64,000 bases of DNA from Myotis daubentonii. Taxonomy: Eukaryota > Chordata > Mammalia > Chiroptera > Vespertilionidae. Of the stretch, positions 11,760-23,560 are shown piece after piece. Made by a program: the position numbers and the translations under genes. The DNA lies in the NCBI RefSeq assembly GCF_963259705.1, contig NC_081842.1:34127796-34191795 (forward strand), in the 5' to 3' direction. Positions within the stretch are counted from its first letter, which is position 1; each line of letters begins with the position of its first letter. The notes under the pieces are model-generated. The model was not told the origin of the DNA, did not search any database, and saw only the letters and a program-made list of their open reading frames with translations.

Positions 11760-12217
11760 CTAGAGGCCTGGTGCACGAAATTCATGCACTGTGGGGTGTG
11801 TCCCTCAGCCCAGGCTGCACCCTCTCCAATCTGGGACATCCCTCTTACAATTCAGGACTGCTGGCTCCTAACCACTCACTTGCCTGATTGCCCCTAACCA
11901 CTTCTGCCCGCCAGCCTGATTGCCCCCTAACCGCTCCCCTGCCAGCCTGATTGACATCTAACTGCTACCCTGCCGGCATGATCAGCCCCAACTACCCTCC
12001 CCCGCCAACCCAATTGCCCCCAACTGCCCTCCCCTGCCAGCCTGATTGCCCTCAACTGCCCTCCCCTGCCGGCCATCTTGTGGAAGCCATCTTATGATGG
12101 CCATCTTGTGACAATGTGGGGGTAGCCATCTTGTGATGACATGGGGTGGCCATCTTGTGATGACGTGAGGGCGTTGCATGAGGTCGCAAGGGCCACCTAG
12201 GCTTTTATTAGTATAGA
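11760..12217 (-). mobile_element. HeliBat-type non-autonomous Helitron
   Basis: Read on the minus strand it starts TCTATACTAATAAAAGCC (12217 inwards) and ends with the GTGCATGAATTTCGTGCAC hairpin and CTAG (11763-11760). The A^T insertion rule holds at both flanks. The body holds repeats of CCTGATTGCCCCTAAC type and, at 12073-12156, five CCATCTT words in 84 bp. No transposase coding is present. Confidence 0.92.
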
Positions 12218-12311
12218 TGCTTAATAATTATTTGCTTTTCCAGTGAAAACAAGCAAAGTACCAGCGACACTATTAGAACCATTCTTTCCCTTTTCACTGC
12301 CCTTCAAGCTA

Positions 12312-12334
12312 CTTTCTTTTTTTTTTTTTTTTTT
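12312..12334. repeat. Poly-T tract
   Basis: A run of more than 20 T residues just upstream of an L2 fossil. It may be a decayed retroelement tail, but no SINE body adjoins it. Confidence 0.7.
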
Positions 12335-12349
12335 GCTTAACTTTTTCCC

Positions 12350-12720
12350 TTAGGGTTTTGCCACTTCCTGTTTTCCTCAATACCTTTATTGCTCTTTCTA
12401 ATTTGTATTAAATGTTCTTTAAAGTTTAACCTTTTGACTCCAGTCCCTCTCTCAATCTCTCTCTCTCTCTCTCCTCTCATGCATTTCATTAGATCATTTC
12501 TAAATCCACGTCACCAAGCCCCTTCTCTCTGCCACCACCACATCCTCCCATGGTTTTGTGTCTTCCCATAGCCACTCTGTAGTTCAGATAATTCTGCCTC
12601 CAAGGTGACTTTAACCTTGTTATTGCACTCCCAGATTAATACAACAGCCTTCTACTGCTCTCTCTACCATAAGATTTTTTCTATTTCAAATTATTTTGTA
12701 TCCAGTGGTTAGTATTCTAC
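12350..12720 (+). mobile_element. L2 LINE fossil
   Basis: The sequence around 12630-12670 (TTGCACTCCCAGATTAATAC, AACAGCCTTCTACTGC) aligns with the L2 block that usually reads as cDNA for a conserved D-Y-C-N-S motif, and neighbouring CT-rich text fits L2 ORF2. It is heavily decayed and includes a (TC)n run at 12457-12475. Confidence 0.55.
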
Positions 12721-14100
12721 ATTTTAATATCCCCTTTATACTACAAATGATTGCTATTCATTTGTTTTATTTTTAAATTTTCATCAAGAGTTGCTAACTT
12801 AGTATTTCCAAGGAAATTCAAAAATAGATGTTTATTTTCTCTTGAATTTTTTTTAACTCCAGTGATAAGTCTTCTACCTAGCTATTCTATTCAGAATTCA
12901 AACTTAGTCCTTTCTTAGCTTCCTCTATCCATCTATCCATCATTCATCCCTCACATCTTCTGTGAAGATTTTTTTTATAATCCAGAGAGGCATGACCTCC
13001 ATCTTGTCCTAATCCCTCTGAGATACTTTATTTGCTCAAATCTAGCTCTGTGAAGAAACCTGTTGTTCCCTAACCATGGGCTGAAGATCCTTGGGGGATG
13101 ATAGAATTTTTACAAGTGATCTATGACTCTATAATTACCCCCAAACATCAGTATTATTGACTATTCTGAATAATTAAAACTCCACTTTCATTAATAAGGA
13201 TCATCTTGCTTAAAAAACATCAGTAGGACATCATTCATTCTAAACAATTTGAAAACAAATCAATACAAAATATAAATCAAACTGTGCCTATTCCCAATTG
13301 CAGTCAGAAGTTTTTAATTCCCACATTTCTTCTACCCTTGAAATACTCATTTATCTCCACATTTTTTTTCTCAGTTCTCTTCAGTTCAAATCTATTATTT
13401 TCACTCACCTAGTCTTCTCATGGTATTTTACATTGGGTACATTCATTTCCAAATTCCAACCTTAATCACAGATGTTAACATTGCCTAGGATGTTGTCTTG
13501 TAGGTTTTCTGCCAGTTTAGAATTAATTTATTATTGTTATTATTGTTACCCTACACATGTTCATCATTATTGCATTGACATGACTCACTTCCTTTGAAAA
13601 ACTATCTTGACTAACTTCAGACAAAGGGTATCAGTGCTTGATATCCTTTCATCTATATATCTGTCTGTGCCAGGATTTCTTCTAATTAATCAAGCAAAAC
13701 AACATATCACAACAGATTGAATGCAAAAGCTATGGCAATCCAGATGTCTTAACTGAGCCCAGCAGTAAAGACATTTGTAATAGTGTAAAGCAATGCTACT
13801 CTTCTCACTGATTGTTTTTGTTTTTGAAAATATCATTACTTTATATAAAATATATTGCTAATTTAACATGTGATGGATCCATTATTGTTATTTAAAAATG
13901 AAACAATGAATATTTTAAATATTCCTTTATGGTAAATATTTGTAGATATGTCTTAAATATAGGAAAAAACCTTTGGTATACTCCATGATTTTTAAGAGTC
14001 TAAAAAGTCCAGAGACCAAAAGTTTTAAGAACTATTGCTTTAGGCATTAATCTAGGGGGCATTTTGTTATTATATATCTGCTCAGATTCTCAGGCTTCAT
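12721..14100. other. Repeat-poor AT-rich DNA
   Basis: No gene or confident repeat was seen. An ATCC/ATCT-like run lies near 12928-12945 and is too short to call. Confidence 0.4.
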
Positions 14101-14114
14101 AATCAATAATATCA

Positions 14115-14340
14115 TCTATTGAGAGTCTACTATAAGGAGGCATGTTGTATACTGTACATTATATCTAATTCACACAGGAACCCTATAAATTAGTTTTATT
14201 ATTCTAATTTTATAATTATGGAAACTGGGGTTTAGAAAAATTAAAGAATTCCCCAAATTTTCCAAGAAACTAAGTGGTAGAGTCAGACAATGCTTGATTC
14301 CAAATCTCCAATGTCTTTTTCTATATAACACGATTTACCA
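14115..14340 (-). mobile_element. MIR SINE, antisense
   Basis: The order GAGAGTCTACTATAAGGAGG, CTAATTCACACAGGAACCCT, TTATGGAAACTGGGGTTTAG, AACTAAGTGGTAGAGTCAGA matches the reverse of MIR. It is diverged and ancient. Confidence 0.75.
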
Positions 14341-15100
14341 TAAATGCATATTATGCCTAAAACAAGTTCCTATGGTATCATTACAATTCTATACACAAGT
14401 AATTAATGAACATACTGATTATTGAATAGATATGGACAGTCATTTTTCAGAAGCCCTTAATGGCAAAGGTTAATCTTCAAATGACCTATTTGGATTTAGA
14501 ACTATTTTTTAAAAATTATTTTCAGTTCTGGATTGCCTCCTGTGGGCAGTGAGATATTGGTTTTCAAATCATTAGGTTTCAGAGAATATACACAGTTCCT
14601 TCAGCTTCTACTTAAGGTAAGCTTTCAAAGCTTAATTTTATATTAATTCACCTCTAGAAGCTTCACTCGATCTGAAAATATTTCATAGTTCCATTTCCTG
14701 ATAATATACTTAGTCATTTCTCTGCAGAGAAATTAAGAGTTTTCAAAATTATCAGGCCGTGATTCAGCTTTGTTCAGTTTACAGACCTGCTGCCATGCTT
14801 GCAGGGTGCTGGGTCCTGTAACTCAGAACACAGTGTCACAGAAGATGCTGGCTCCAGCAATGACCAAAGAATGCTTACTTCCCCCCACCAAGGAATAATT
14901 GATTTTATTTGTTCCTGTGAACTTGGAGGAAGGAGCTGTACAGGACAACTGAATCGTCTTGTAGCAACCTTAACCAAACTTTGTGCTGAGAGAGATCCTG
15001 GTAGGTGGCCCTACCAGGACAGCAGGGAGAAGAGGAACACCCCAACCTAGCATGAAAACACACAGGAGTTATCTGAGGAAAGGAGTTTGTTTTAGCAAAT
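14341..15100. other. Unique DNA with small overlapping open frames
   Basis: Frames at 14799-15050 (plus, 83 codons) and 14774-14977 (minus) overlap on opposite strands. Neither has a recognisable domain, signal or splice context, so I do not call a gene. Confidence 0.35.
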
Positions 15101-15720
15101 TTGATGTAAAGGCTAGACTTTCGATGGAAATGTCAAGTAGGCAGTTATAAATCTCTGACGGAAGTTAGGGACAAAGCAGGATGAAATTTATAGAAGTAAA
15201 TATTTTGGATTAGAGATGAGAGGTGAAGCCATCCTTTTTTTTTTTTTTTTTTTTTTTGAGTGAAAATCACAAAGAAATAAGGTTAAAGAGATGATTGCTA
15301 AACCTTGTATAAATCCCAGGTAAGACTAAAAGATAAAGAAATGAAGAAGGTAAAAATGGCAACAACAACAAAAAATGTGGTAGAATATAAAAGTGCCTCC
15401 AAGGTCTAGTGATAAAGAAGTTTTTGGAAAGAAAATTTTGTCAATCGTATAAAATGTTCTAGAGAAAGGGGAATATAGAGAGGAAAGAATATTGTGTTTG
15501 TGAATAAGGAGGTCATTGGTGACTCGTGAATTGTTGGTGTAGGAGCCAGTGAACATGAGAATGGAAGATGATTGCGTAAGGGACTAATGGAAAGACAACA
15601 ATTATAAGTAAACAGACAAATATAAACATACAAGGTTTTAGAGAAGATGGATAGATGAAATTAGGGAGATGCCTAGATGACTCGAGAGAAAAGTTTCATC
15701 ATCTTTAGCTTGTCTAGTAA
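15100..15720 (-). mobile_element. L2 LINE fossil, antisense
   Basis: GAAATGTCAAGTAGGCAGTT at about 15128 and AAGGAGGTCATTGGTGACTC at about 15507 are minus-strand L2 ORF2 landmarks, in the right order and spacing class. A T24 tract interrupts it at 15234-15257. Confidence 0.55.
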
Positions 15721-16500
15721 ATATGTAAAAGATATATTCATTGAGCACCTATGATATACAAGGTTCTAGTTGCCTAGAGTATACCATTGAGCACTTGATC
15801 CCAAATACTTTTTTTTTGAATTTTCAACAAGCCCCTGACCTTGGGGTAATTAAGCATCATGAGAAGAATCATGTTGTTGAAGACATGCAGTGGTGTACTA
15901 ATACACTGGCTAACTGAAAAAAAAAAAGATAAAAAATAAAAAGCCCTGATGTAGTATTTGAGGATTTGCTAGGTGAAGATATTTACATGATGGCCAATTT
16001 CTAGCTAAGGAATGATACCATTGATACAGAGGTGGGGAAGATGTGCAGAATGGCTCCCAGATGCCAGTATCAGCCAGCTCCAGCACACCACTGGCCTGGC
16101 ATAACTTGCTTTGTGTTCTAGGTGTATTACAATATATCTGTCTTGACTTGATTTATCTGTAAGTTGGGGAAAATATTTTGCAATTATTATGAGGAGGGAG
16201 TTTATTGTTGAAAAGTTTTGATGGAACTAAAAGCAGTAGAAATTCAAGCTATCAAAACAAATCACCATAAGTCACAGATATTTATATTTGAAAATAATTT
16301 TAAATTTAGATGTGAAAAACAACAGATAATTGAAAAATAAACTCACAGATGGTAGACAACTTTTAGAAATACTGTAATAACACCTCACTTATCTAACATC
16401 ATCAGGGAATCAGCTGTTTCACATAAGTGAATTTTCCAATTAAATAGAACTTACAGATTTAAGCACCAGCCGTTTTCAATTTTAATCAACTTTATGTGGA
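15721..16500. other. Unique AT-rich DNA
   Basis: No gene seen. A short stretch near 16380-16450 vaguely resembles an old pogo/Tigger end, but I cannot find its partner end. Confidence 0.35.
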
Positions 16501-16529
16501 AACTTTTCAAAAATGGGTTAGAAAATTTC

Positions 16530-17110
16530 CTGTCTTCTTTATTTTTATAACATATATTTTGATTTTAAAAATAATGCGAGATCATTATATAGCATTTTAA
16601 AATAGAGATTATATATAAAGGAGAAAAGTCTAATTAATATTAACATGTGGCTTTATTTCATTTTTATCTTATTTGCATTCATACATTAAAAAGTTGAAAT
16701 ATTTTGTATTTAGTATATGTCATGAATTTATTTGTGAACATTTTTCCACATCATTAACTATTCTTAGAACACGTGATTTTTAATGGTTGTATAATATTTC
16801 ATCAAATGGATATTAGAACTATTTTAAATATGTACATACTGTTAGTCACTTAGATTGTTTCAATTTTTTCACAATTATAATCTCATGTAACTCTGTACAT
16901 CTATGACATTTCTAATATTAGAATTTTGGAAGTAGAGGGTCAAAAGATAAGTGGGTTATAGCTTCAGACTTGTAATGGAATTAGTAAAAATTTAGCACAA
17001 TTTGGTCAAACTTTGACTTCAGAAAGATTATCAGAGTTAATACTTTTACAATAAATATATGAGAATACCCATCTCTCTGTGTTCTTGCCATTAACAAGTA
17101 TTAATATATT
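16530..17110 (-). mobile_element. Old L1 (L1M-type) 3' region, antisense
   Basis: The text around 16780-16870 (TTTTAATGGTTGTATAATAT, TTCATCAAATGGATATTAGA, TAGATTGTTTCAATTTTTTC) and GTAGAGGGTCAAAAGATAAG near 16933 correspond to the antisense 3' end of old L1 ORF2 and UTR. Confidence 0.65.
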
Positions 17111-17139
17111 TGCCATTGTTTTCAAACCATGTTCTCTAC

Positions 17140-17250
17140 GTCATAATGACTCAGAGTCTTCATCATGTATATAAATGAGATAATGTAAGGAAAGCCCCTA
17201 AAACACTTCCTGGCATATAGTTACTATTTAGTAAATAGCAATATGGCTCT
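17140..17250 (+). mobile_element. MIR SINE 3' fragment
   Basis: TAAATGAGATAATGTAAGGA and CACTTCCTGGCATATAG match the 3' half of MIR on the plus strand. Confidence 0.6.
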
Positions 17251-17375
17251 CAGTTGTGGGTTAGCACAATGTTTATTTTTCATTCACATTTTAGTAAGGG
17301 TCAATGAGGCATATGCTCCATGAGGTCATTCAGAGATCCAGGCTTCTTTCATCTATTGGCTGTATCATCGCTTAG

Positions 17376-17587
17376 CCGTGGTCGGCAAACTGTGGCTCGC
17401 GAGCCACATTCGGCTCTTTGGCCCCTTGAGTGTGGCTCTTCCTAAGTCTTAGGAGTACCCTAATTAAGTTAATAACAATGTACCTACCTATATAGTTTAA
17501 GTTTAAAAAATTTGGCTCTCAAAAGAAATTTCGATCGTGGTACTGTTGATATTTGGCTCTGTTGACTAATGAGTTTGCCGACCACTG
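17376..17587 (+). mobile_element. Non-autonomous hAT MITE, family A
   Basis: It begins CCGTGGTCGGCAAACTGTGG, a variant of CAGTGGTCGGCAAAC, and ends GAGTTTGCCGACCACTG. Internal landmarks are GGCTCTTTGGCCCCTTGAGT and GATATTTGGCTCTGTTGACT. Copies of the same family lie at 34217-34429 and 55755-55980. I could not recover the 8-bp target duplication here. Confidence 0.88.
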
Positions 17588-17855
17588 GTAGGGTAATGCC
17601 AGTTAGTTCACTCAGGATGGCAGAAACACAATGCAGGCAGGAAGTTTAGTGCAGAGGCAGGCAGTTTAGTGGCACATAGGTAGAGGTGGGCAGTCTAGCG
17701 CAGGGTGCAAAGTGCACTTTGCATGAGAGGCCCTTGTGCAGAAATGACTGCTAGGTTCTCCCCCCAATCCCCCTGCAGTTAGCCACTAGGAGCCTATTTT
17801 TTCCTCTTAGGGTTCACACTCTTATATGTCAAGATCCAATAGGGTTCTTTTATTT
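17588..17855. other. Short GCAGGCAG-containing repeats, no gene
   Basis: Between about 17632 and 17700 there are three imperfect direct repeats built on GCAGGCAGTTTAGTG. The source is unknown. Confidence 0.4.
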
Positions 17856-17859
17856 TTTT

Positions 17860-18140
17860 CCTACAGAGTAATCTGCAAACTGCTTTGCAAGACATTTAGT
17901 GAGCTCACACTTTGTCTTCAATCTCCTGTCCCACTTCAGCCACCACTGTTCCCTAATTTGTCATCAGCTCCATCCATACCAGACTGCTTCTGGTTGCCTG
18001 TGCCTTGCATCATTTTCCTGGGGAATTCTTTCTCCAGATATATCCATCTCCTAATCTCCTTGTCAAATTCATTCATGGCTCAGCTTAAATACATACTTTT
18101 GTTTTGGCTTCTCTGACCTCTTCCCCTACCCCTAACGTGA
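17860..18140 (+). mobile_element. L2 LINE 3' fossil
   Basis: Landmarks include TTTGTCTTCAATCTCC, the TGCCTTGCATCATTTTCCTG segment and ATGGCTCAGCTTAAATACAT followed by TTCTCTGACCTCTTCCCC. This is the order seen in the 3' part of L2 ORF2. Confidence 0.65.
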
Positions 18141-18144
18141 TAGC

Positions 18145-18375
18145 ATTTGTGACAGAGGCTAAGAGCATGGATTTGTGTGGTTGGATCCTGGCTCTGTCAC
18201 TTTTTAGTGTACACATTTGATTAGTTTCCTTCTCTTCTGCTGCTGCTCACCTGTAAGGTAAGAAGAACAATGGTACTCACCTCCTGAAGCTGTTTTAGGA
18301 TCAAATGAGATAACAGTTCTATGTGCCTCATACAATCTATGGAAAAATAGTAAGCTCTCAATAACATGTTAACTA
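18145..18375 (+). mobile_element. MIR SINE
   Basis: Nearly full length and in order: AGAGGCTAAGAGCATGGATT, GGATCCTGGCTCTGTCAC, CACCTGTAAGGTAAGAAG, AGGATCAAATGAGATAAC and TAGTAAGCTCTCAATAA. Confidence 0.85.
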
Positions 18376-19676
18376 CAGTTTTTGTAAAATACAGCTCAGT
18401 TCATTTCAATTACTTGTTTATCAGTTTCCCATGGCAGATTATGACCTCCTTTGTGGTTAAAACCCTTGTTTATCCATTTTCATATCTATAACCTAGTCGT
18501 CAGTAGAGTTTACTCTTGAATAATAATGATGCTAATTCTACAGGTAATGCCCTTTTTTCGATGGAATAGATTATAAGAGGCATCTCAAAATGATACAACT
18601 TTATTTTATTATTTTTTTTTAATCTGACTTCAGGAATGCTTAAGTAATGTCATAGTCTTTCTGATTTCACTCTTTCCGACCTGTGTTTTTTCATCTGCTA
18701 GACCCAAATATATCCTCTTGCAGCTATTATCTTGTAAAAGGTGTTTATAAAGATATGTTATCTTTGAATGCTATGATTTAATGTTTCTTCTTTGCTTTTA
18801 GAGTCATATCTTCAGTGTTTAGCCAGGTTCCCAAAGTCTTGTAGGTCCTGTCTCCTTCAGCATCAACTCCTACCTCTCCCCTCATCACATACCTAGTAAC
18901 CAGGTGGAAAGATTGGGATGACATCTACTTTAAGAATTCCCTTATGAATCAAAACATGCTCATTAAGTGAACAATGGTTGGCTCTCTGCTTGTTTCAGGG
19001 ACTAGTTTGTAATTTAATTAAACAACATTAATACTTCTCACAAAAGAATAAGTTTTATTATCCCTCTGTCAGGTGATGAGAAGGTATAGCCCTTATGCTA
19101 GTCAGCTGGTGTTGTTATTGCTTGTTTTGTGTTGTTCCTGATATGATTAACAAATATGTCATCCTTATCATGAATTTGGTACAGTTAAAGGAAATTAAAA
19201 TTCTTATACTATTAAAGGTGAAGCAAGAGTTTTAAATGCAACCTGTGTTTTTATGAGCTTGTTTGTGCTTAATTTCTTCTTTATTTTTGAGACTATGTGG
19301 GGTTTATTGCTTTACCTCATCCATTATAAAAGGCCTCAAAATGATACAACTTTAAACAAAGTTGAAATCTGTATTGAAGAGTGTTCAGCTCGTAACTGTT
19401 TATGTAATCTGCAATGAACAAATGAGAATTCTATTTTTTTATAAGAAGAAAATCAAATGAAAGAATACATTGATCTTCAAAATAGAATAGAATAAAAGCC
19501 CTTGTCATTTCAGAAATTTATTGAAGGAAGACATTACACTTTGGTATGCTTCTGTAGGTTCAGAAATGTGAATGAGACAGACTACAAAGAAACACATCCA
19601 TTAGAATACAAACTCACAATAAGCCAACAGTATTTCAGAATCAGATAATTGCCAGGGTAAAAATTTATTATAGATG
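18376..19676. other. Repeat-poor DNA with a small direct repeat
   Basis: Contains two copies of a 34-bp segment around 18570-18604 and 19323-19355 that share CTCAAAATGATACAACTTTA exactly. No gene was recognised. Confidence 0.4.
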
Positions 19677-19679
19677 TAT

Positions 19680-20125
19680 CTAGTTTTCTTGGGCTGCTAT
19701 CACAAGGCACTATGAGTGAGGTGGCCTAAACAACAGACATCTGTTGTCCCAGTTCTGGAGGCTGGGAGTCTGGGACCAATGTGTCAGCAGGGTTGATTCC
19801 TTCTGGCTGTGAGAAAAAAGCTCTCCCAGTTCTAGCTTCCAGAGGTTTGCTGGCAGTCTTCAGTGTTCCTTACTTTTGAGTTGCACCACCTCGGCCTCTG
19901 CCTTTATGTTCACATGGTATTCTTCCTGTATGCATGTCTGTGCCTAAAATTCCCATTTATAAGGACACAGATCATACTGGATTGGGCGCCCAATCTACTC
20001 TAGTATGACTTCATCTTAATTACATCTGCAAAGCCCCTTTTCCAAATAAGCTCACATTCTGGGATACTTGGGATTAGGATTTCAACATACAATTTCAGAG
20101 GGACATCATCAACTCATCACAACAG
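19680..20125 (-). mobile_element. MLT1-type MaLR solitary LTR
   Basis: On the minus strand the sequence runs from a TGTTGTGATGAGTTGATGAT start (20125 inwards), through GTGAGCTTATTTGGAAAAGG and TCCTTATAAATGGG, to the CCTCCAGAACTGGGACAACA and GTTTAGGCCACCTCACTCAT blocks. This follows the order of the ancient mammalian MLT1 LTR family. It is a solo LTR with no internal coding. Confidence 0.75.
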
Positions 20126-20940
20126 ACATTAAAAATTTGTTAAAAGCAGGATTTCAATGTATGTGAGCTTGTTCTTCTACTGGTTCTCAGGAGACATTGT
20201 TTTTGAGTCTACTTTTCAGAATTTAAGTGGTAAGAGTAAACAGACTTAATGTTTCTAAAACTGCCTCTATGATACCTGGTATTCCTGTGCAACAGAGAAA
20301 TTTCCTATCCAAATAGATAGGTTTATGATTGCTTAGAGATTATGAAACCATACTTTGCTGAAGCAGGCAGATTTGCAAATTTTAGCAGTGTTGACATTGC
20401 AAGAAAAAAGGTAATGAATTCCAGCTCCCAGAAATTCAAATCTGATGATTACTTTAGAATTGTTTTGGGTTAATATAAAACTCACCAGAAGTAAAATATT
20501 TAGAGAGACTGTGGCGATATCACAGAATTTTGGGACTTGGGGAACAGGCCATTTTTCTCTTAAGAAAAGATAATTATATTCAAAATCAAGAATATAGTAT
20601 TCTTAGTCCCTAAACACAGAAACAGGATGCTGGTTACTTTACAGTATAAGATAAAATTGAAAATACTTAGCTTTTTACTGCACCCAGTGGTAATATCTCT
20701 TAAAATTTGACCATAAAGTTAAAATTGTTTTTCTTTTTCCTTTTTTCTTTTTCCTACAGAAAAGTCTCATGTATCATTTGTATATTTTATCCTTATTCAT
20801 GTCTTTATTGATAATTTTATTGTTTTGCCCCCTTAAATCTTGCCTTATATAGAAAGTTTATGTGAGCCATACAGGAAATGATATTCCTTACCCAAAAGGA
20901 TATTTCAAGAGTAACATTTACAGTCAGGAATTATATTAAA
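20126..20940. other. Unique AT-rich DNA
   Basis: No gene or confident repeat was seen. Confidence 0.4.
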
Positions 20941-21116
20941 CTAGAGGCAGAGTGCATGAAATTCGTGCATGGATAGGGTCCTTAGTGGCTTCCAGCTAGT
21001 GCTGGGGTGCCTCCCTTCCCCCAGCCACCTACTGCTGTGGCCGCCACTGGCCCTGCCCCCTGGTCGAACTCCCAGTTGAGGGGATAATTTGCATATTGGG
21101 CTTTTATTATATAGGA
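20941..21116 (-). mobile_element. Short HeliBat-type Helitron (176 bp)
   Basis: CTAG at 20941 opens the 3' end (minus sense) with the GCATGAAATTCGTGC hairpin. The 5' end at 21116 reads TCCTATATAATAAAAGCCC in minus sense. Host A/T flank it at 20940 and 21117. The interior shares the GGTCGAACTC segment with the copy at 35644-35854, so the two belong to one short subfamily. Confidence 0.92.
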
Positions 21117-22844
21117 TAGTTAAAATGGAGAATAATTTCATTTAGCAAATTGTCTTTGAGTTAACCTTCAGGCACTCCCAGTATCTAGCATTGTGCTTTG
21201 AGTAGATGGAATTTATTAGTATTGCCAATCCCCTTAGATTTATTAAAATTATATTCTAGTCAATAATTTTAGCTAAAAATTAATATTTTGCTCTTGTTTT
21301 ATTACTAATAAAGAAATAGTCTTACCTGGAATGTAAACACATAAAAAAATGTCAGAAGGATACAGGTTCTTGGAGAATTTCATTCCTGTAGCTACAGTAT
21401 GTTGTTCTTAGAATTTTTTAGGTGTTAACTTAAGACTTATTGTTTATACAGTGTTAAGGCATTTTTGTTCAACTCTGAGTATTTGACCCAAATAGCATAG
21501 CATGTTGATTTTACCTGTCATCTCAGGAAGCTTTTGTCTTGATGGATCTCTCATCATGAATAATTAAACAATGTTGGATTATAAATTCCGTTAAAAACAC
21601 AGTATATCAGAGTTATATATTTATTTCACAAAAGACGGATATACTGAGAAAGCATATCTGCCAATTCTGTATAAAGCTTATTTTCAAATATGTAGTGTGA
21701 AAATTTTTCCATGTAATAAGAAATCAAAATTGTTGATAGCCATGGAGTTAGTAATCACACAACAAAAATCCCTGGAAGGTCCATTGTCTTTTCTCATATT
21801 AAGATTTTCTATGAACAATTCAAATGTTTTCTCTAAGTTTGCAAATTTAAGCTATTACAAAATAAAAGAAATATTAAAAGTTGTCTTGATAATTATTGCA
21901 AATTGAGAATCTGTACTGTCCCAGTAAGAGTACCTGTCCTTTCAAGAATCATGAAACAAACTTTGAAGAAGACATTGTTTTGTCTGTTCATTTTGAATGT
22001 TGGCAATTGAGTTAAAAGTGGAATTAATTCCTCCTTGTGGAAAATGAGCATGAAATTTTGCAAATGCTGATTTGCAGGAAATATGTTCAGAATGAATTCA
22101 ACTTTCTCTGTTTTAACCTTCCAATGGGGACTTGTATTCTACAGAGAAAAAAATTATAAACATGGAACTTTAGTGAAATAATTGCCACTTAGGAAATTTG
22201 AACCTTGAGTACTATTTCTCTCAGATAATGATGCAACATGGTCTCTTCCTGAAAACTGTCACTCCTCCTCTTCAGTTTCCTCCACTTCCAATTGTCTGTT
22301 TGTAAGTAGAAATATTACATAATAAAATAATGGTTTTCTTTCTGCATTGGACAGTAATTTCCTACTTTAACATGTGTGTTCCCTATTCAGTTCTCAAAGA
22401 AACATTCTTAAGTCAGCTTCTCAGCATCTTTAAACTGGCCAGGAGGACAGGACTGCTCTGTACTCTACAGCTGCCTAGATGCCAGTGGACTAATAACACA
22501 ACGCTCCCTTTAAGGAGGTGGCAGGTTTCCTACCTGTAAAAATTAGGAATGTTGGTCTCTGCGGTCATTTCGCACAGGATTGCCTTTCCCTTGAAAAATT
22601 TCTTTTGGTAGCAGCAGCAGAAGTGTCACTGTTAGCCTCAAATTTAGAACAAACTGGAGGTAAAATGTGTTGTTAACCTAGGCCAGGTTTCTAGTGAAGT
22701 TTATAGTCTTGTGTGTAATTTATCTTCTTTTCTTTCTTCATTCTCCTTCTTTATCATCTTCCTTTGAAGTTTAGTCTGTCTTTGGGAGTCTGAAAACCAC
22801 CCTCATCTATCATGAGGTAGGATATTTAGTAGTTTATGAAAGAA
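21117..22844. other. Repeat-poor AT-rich DNA
   Basis: Two short frames (21697-21906, 22330-22539) have no recognisable features. No RNA gene or recent transposon was seen. Confidence 0.4.
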
Positions 22845-23136
22845 CTAGAGGCCCGGTGTACGAAATCCATGAACTCGGGGAGGGGGGTGGGTCCCTCAGC
22901 CTGGCCTGCACCCTCTTGCAGTCCGGGAGCCCTCAGTCATCCTTAGCACTGTTGCAGAGGCTCCTGCCACCGCCACTGTGCTTGTCAGCATTGAGCCCGG
23001 ATTCTGGTTGAGAGCACTGACCACTAGGGGGCAGCTCCTTTGTTGAGCGTCTGCCCCCTGGTGGTCAGTGTGCATCATAGTGACTGGTCATTCTGCAGTT
23101 TGATCAATTTGCATATTAGCCTTTTATTATATAGGA
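22845..23136 (-). mobile_element. HeliBat-type Helitron, head-to-tail member 1
   Basis: CTAG at 22845-22848 and the 5' end TCCTATATAATAAAAGGCTA (minus sense, from 23136) bound it. It carries two opposed CTCF-like words, CCACTAGGGGGCAG at 23021-23034 and CTGCCCCCTGGTGG at 23051-23064. Its 5' end abuts the 3' end of the next Helitron with no spacer. Confidence 0.92.
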
Positions 23137-23560
23137 CCAGAGGCCCGGTGCACAAAATGCATGCACGGGGGGGAGGGCCCCCTCAACCCAGCCTGTACCC
23201 TCTCCAATCCAGGATCCCTTGGGGGATGTCCGACTGCCGCTTTAGGCCTGATCCCAGGGTTCAGGCCTAAACTGGCAGTTGGACATCCCTTTCACAATCC
23301 GGGACAGCTGGCTCCTAACTGCTCACCTGCCTGCCTGCCTGATTGCCCCTAACCGCCTCTGCCTGCTGGCCTGATCGCCCCTAACTGCCCTCCCTGCCAG
23401 CCTGATTGCCCCCAACTGCCCCCCTGCTGGCCTGGTCACACCCTAACTGCCCCCCTGACAGCCTGGTCCCCCCCCCACAACTGTCTGGAAGGAAGTCGGA
23501 TATTCAGAAAATGTCCAGTCAACCGGTCTAATTAGCATATTGCCCTTTTATTAGTATAAA
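23137..23560 (-). mobile_element. HeliBat-type Helitron, head-to-tail member 2
   Basis: The 3' terminus is a mutated CTAG (CCAG at 23137-23140), followed by the GGTGCACAAAATGCATGCAC hairpin region. The 5' end near 23560 reads TTTATACTAATAAAAGGGCA in minus sense. Internal CCTGATTGCCCCTAAC repeats match the copies at 2489 and 11760. Confidence 0.88.

Noticed and set aside
14774..15050. Overlapping sense and antisense frames as coding
   Set aside because: Both strands are open over the same bases without recognisable motifs; neither has supporting signals.
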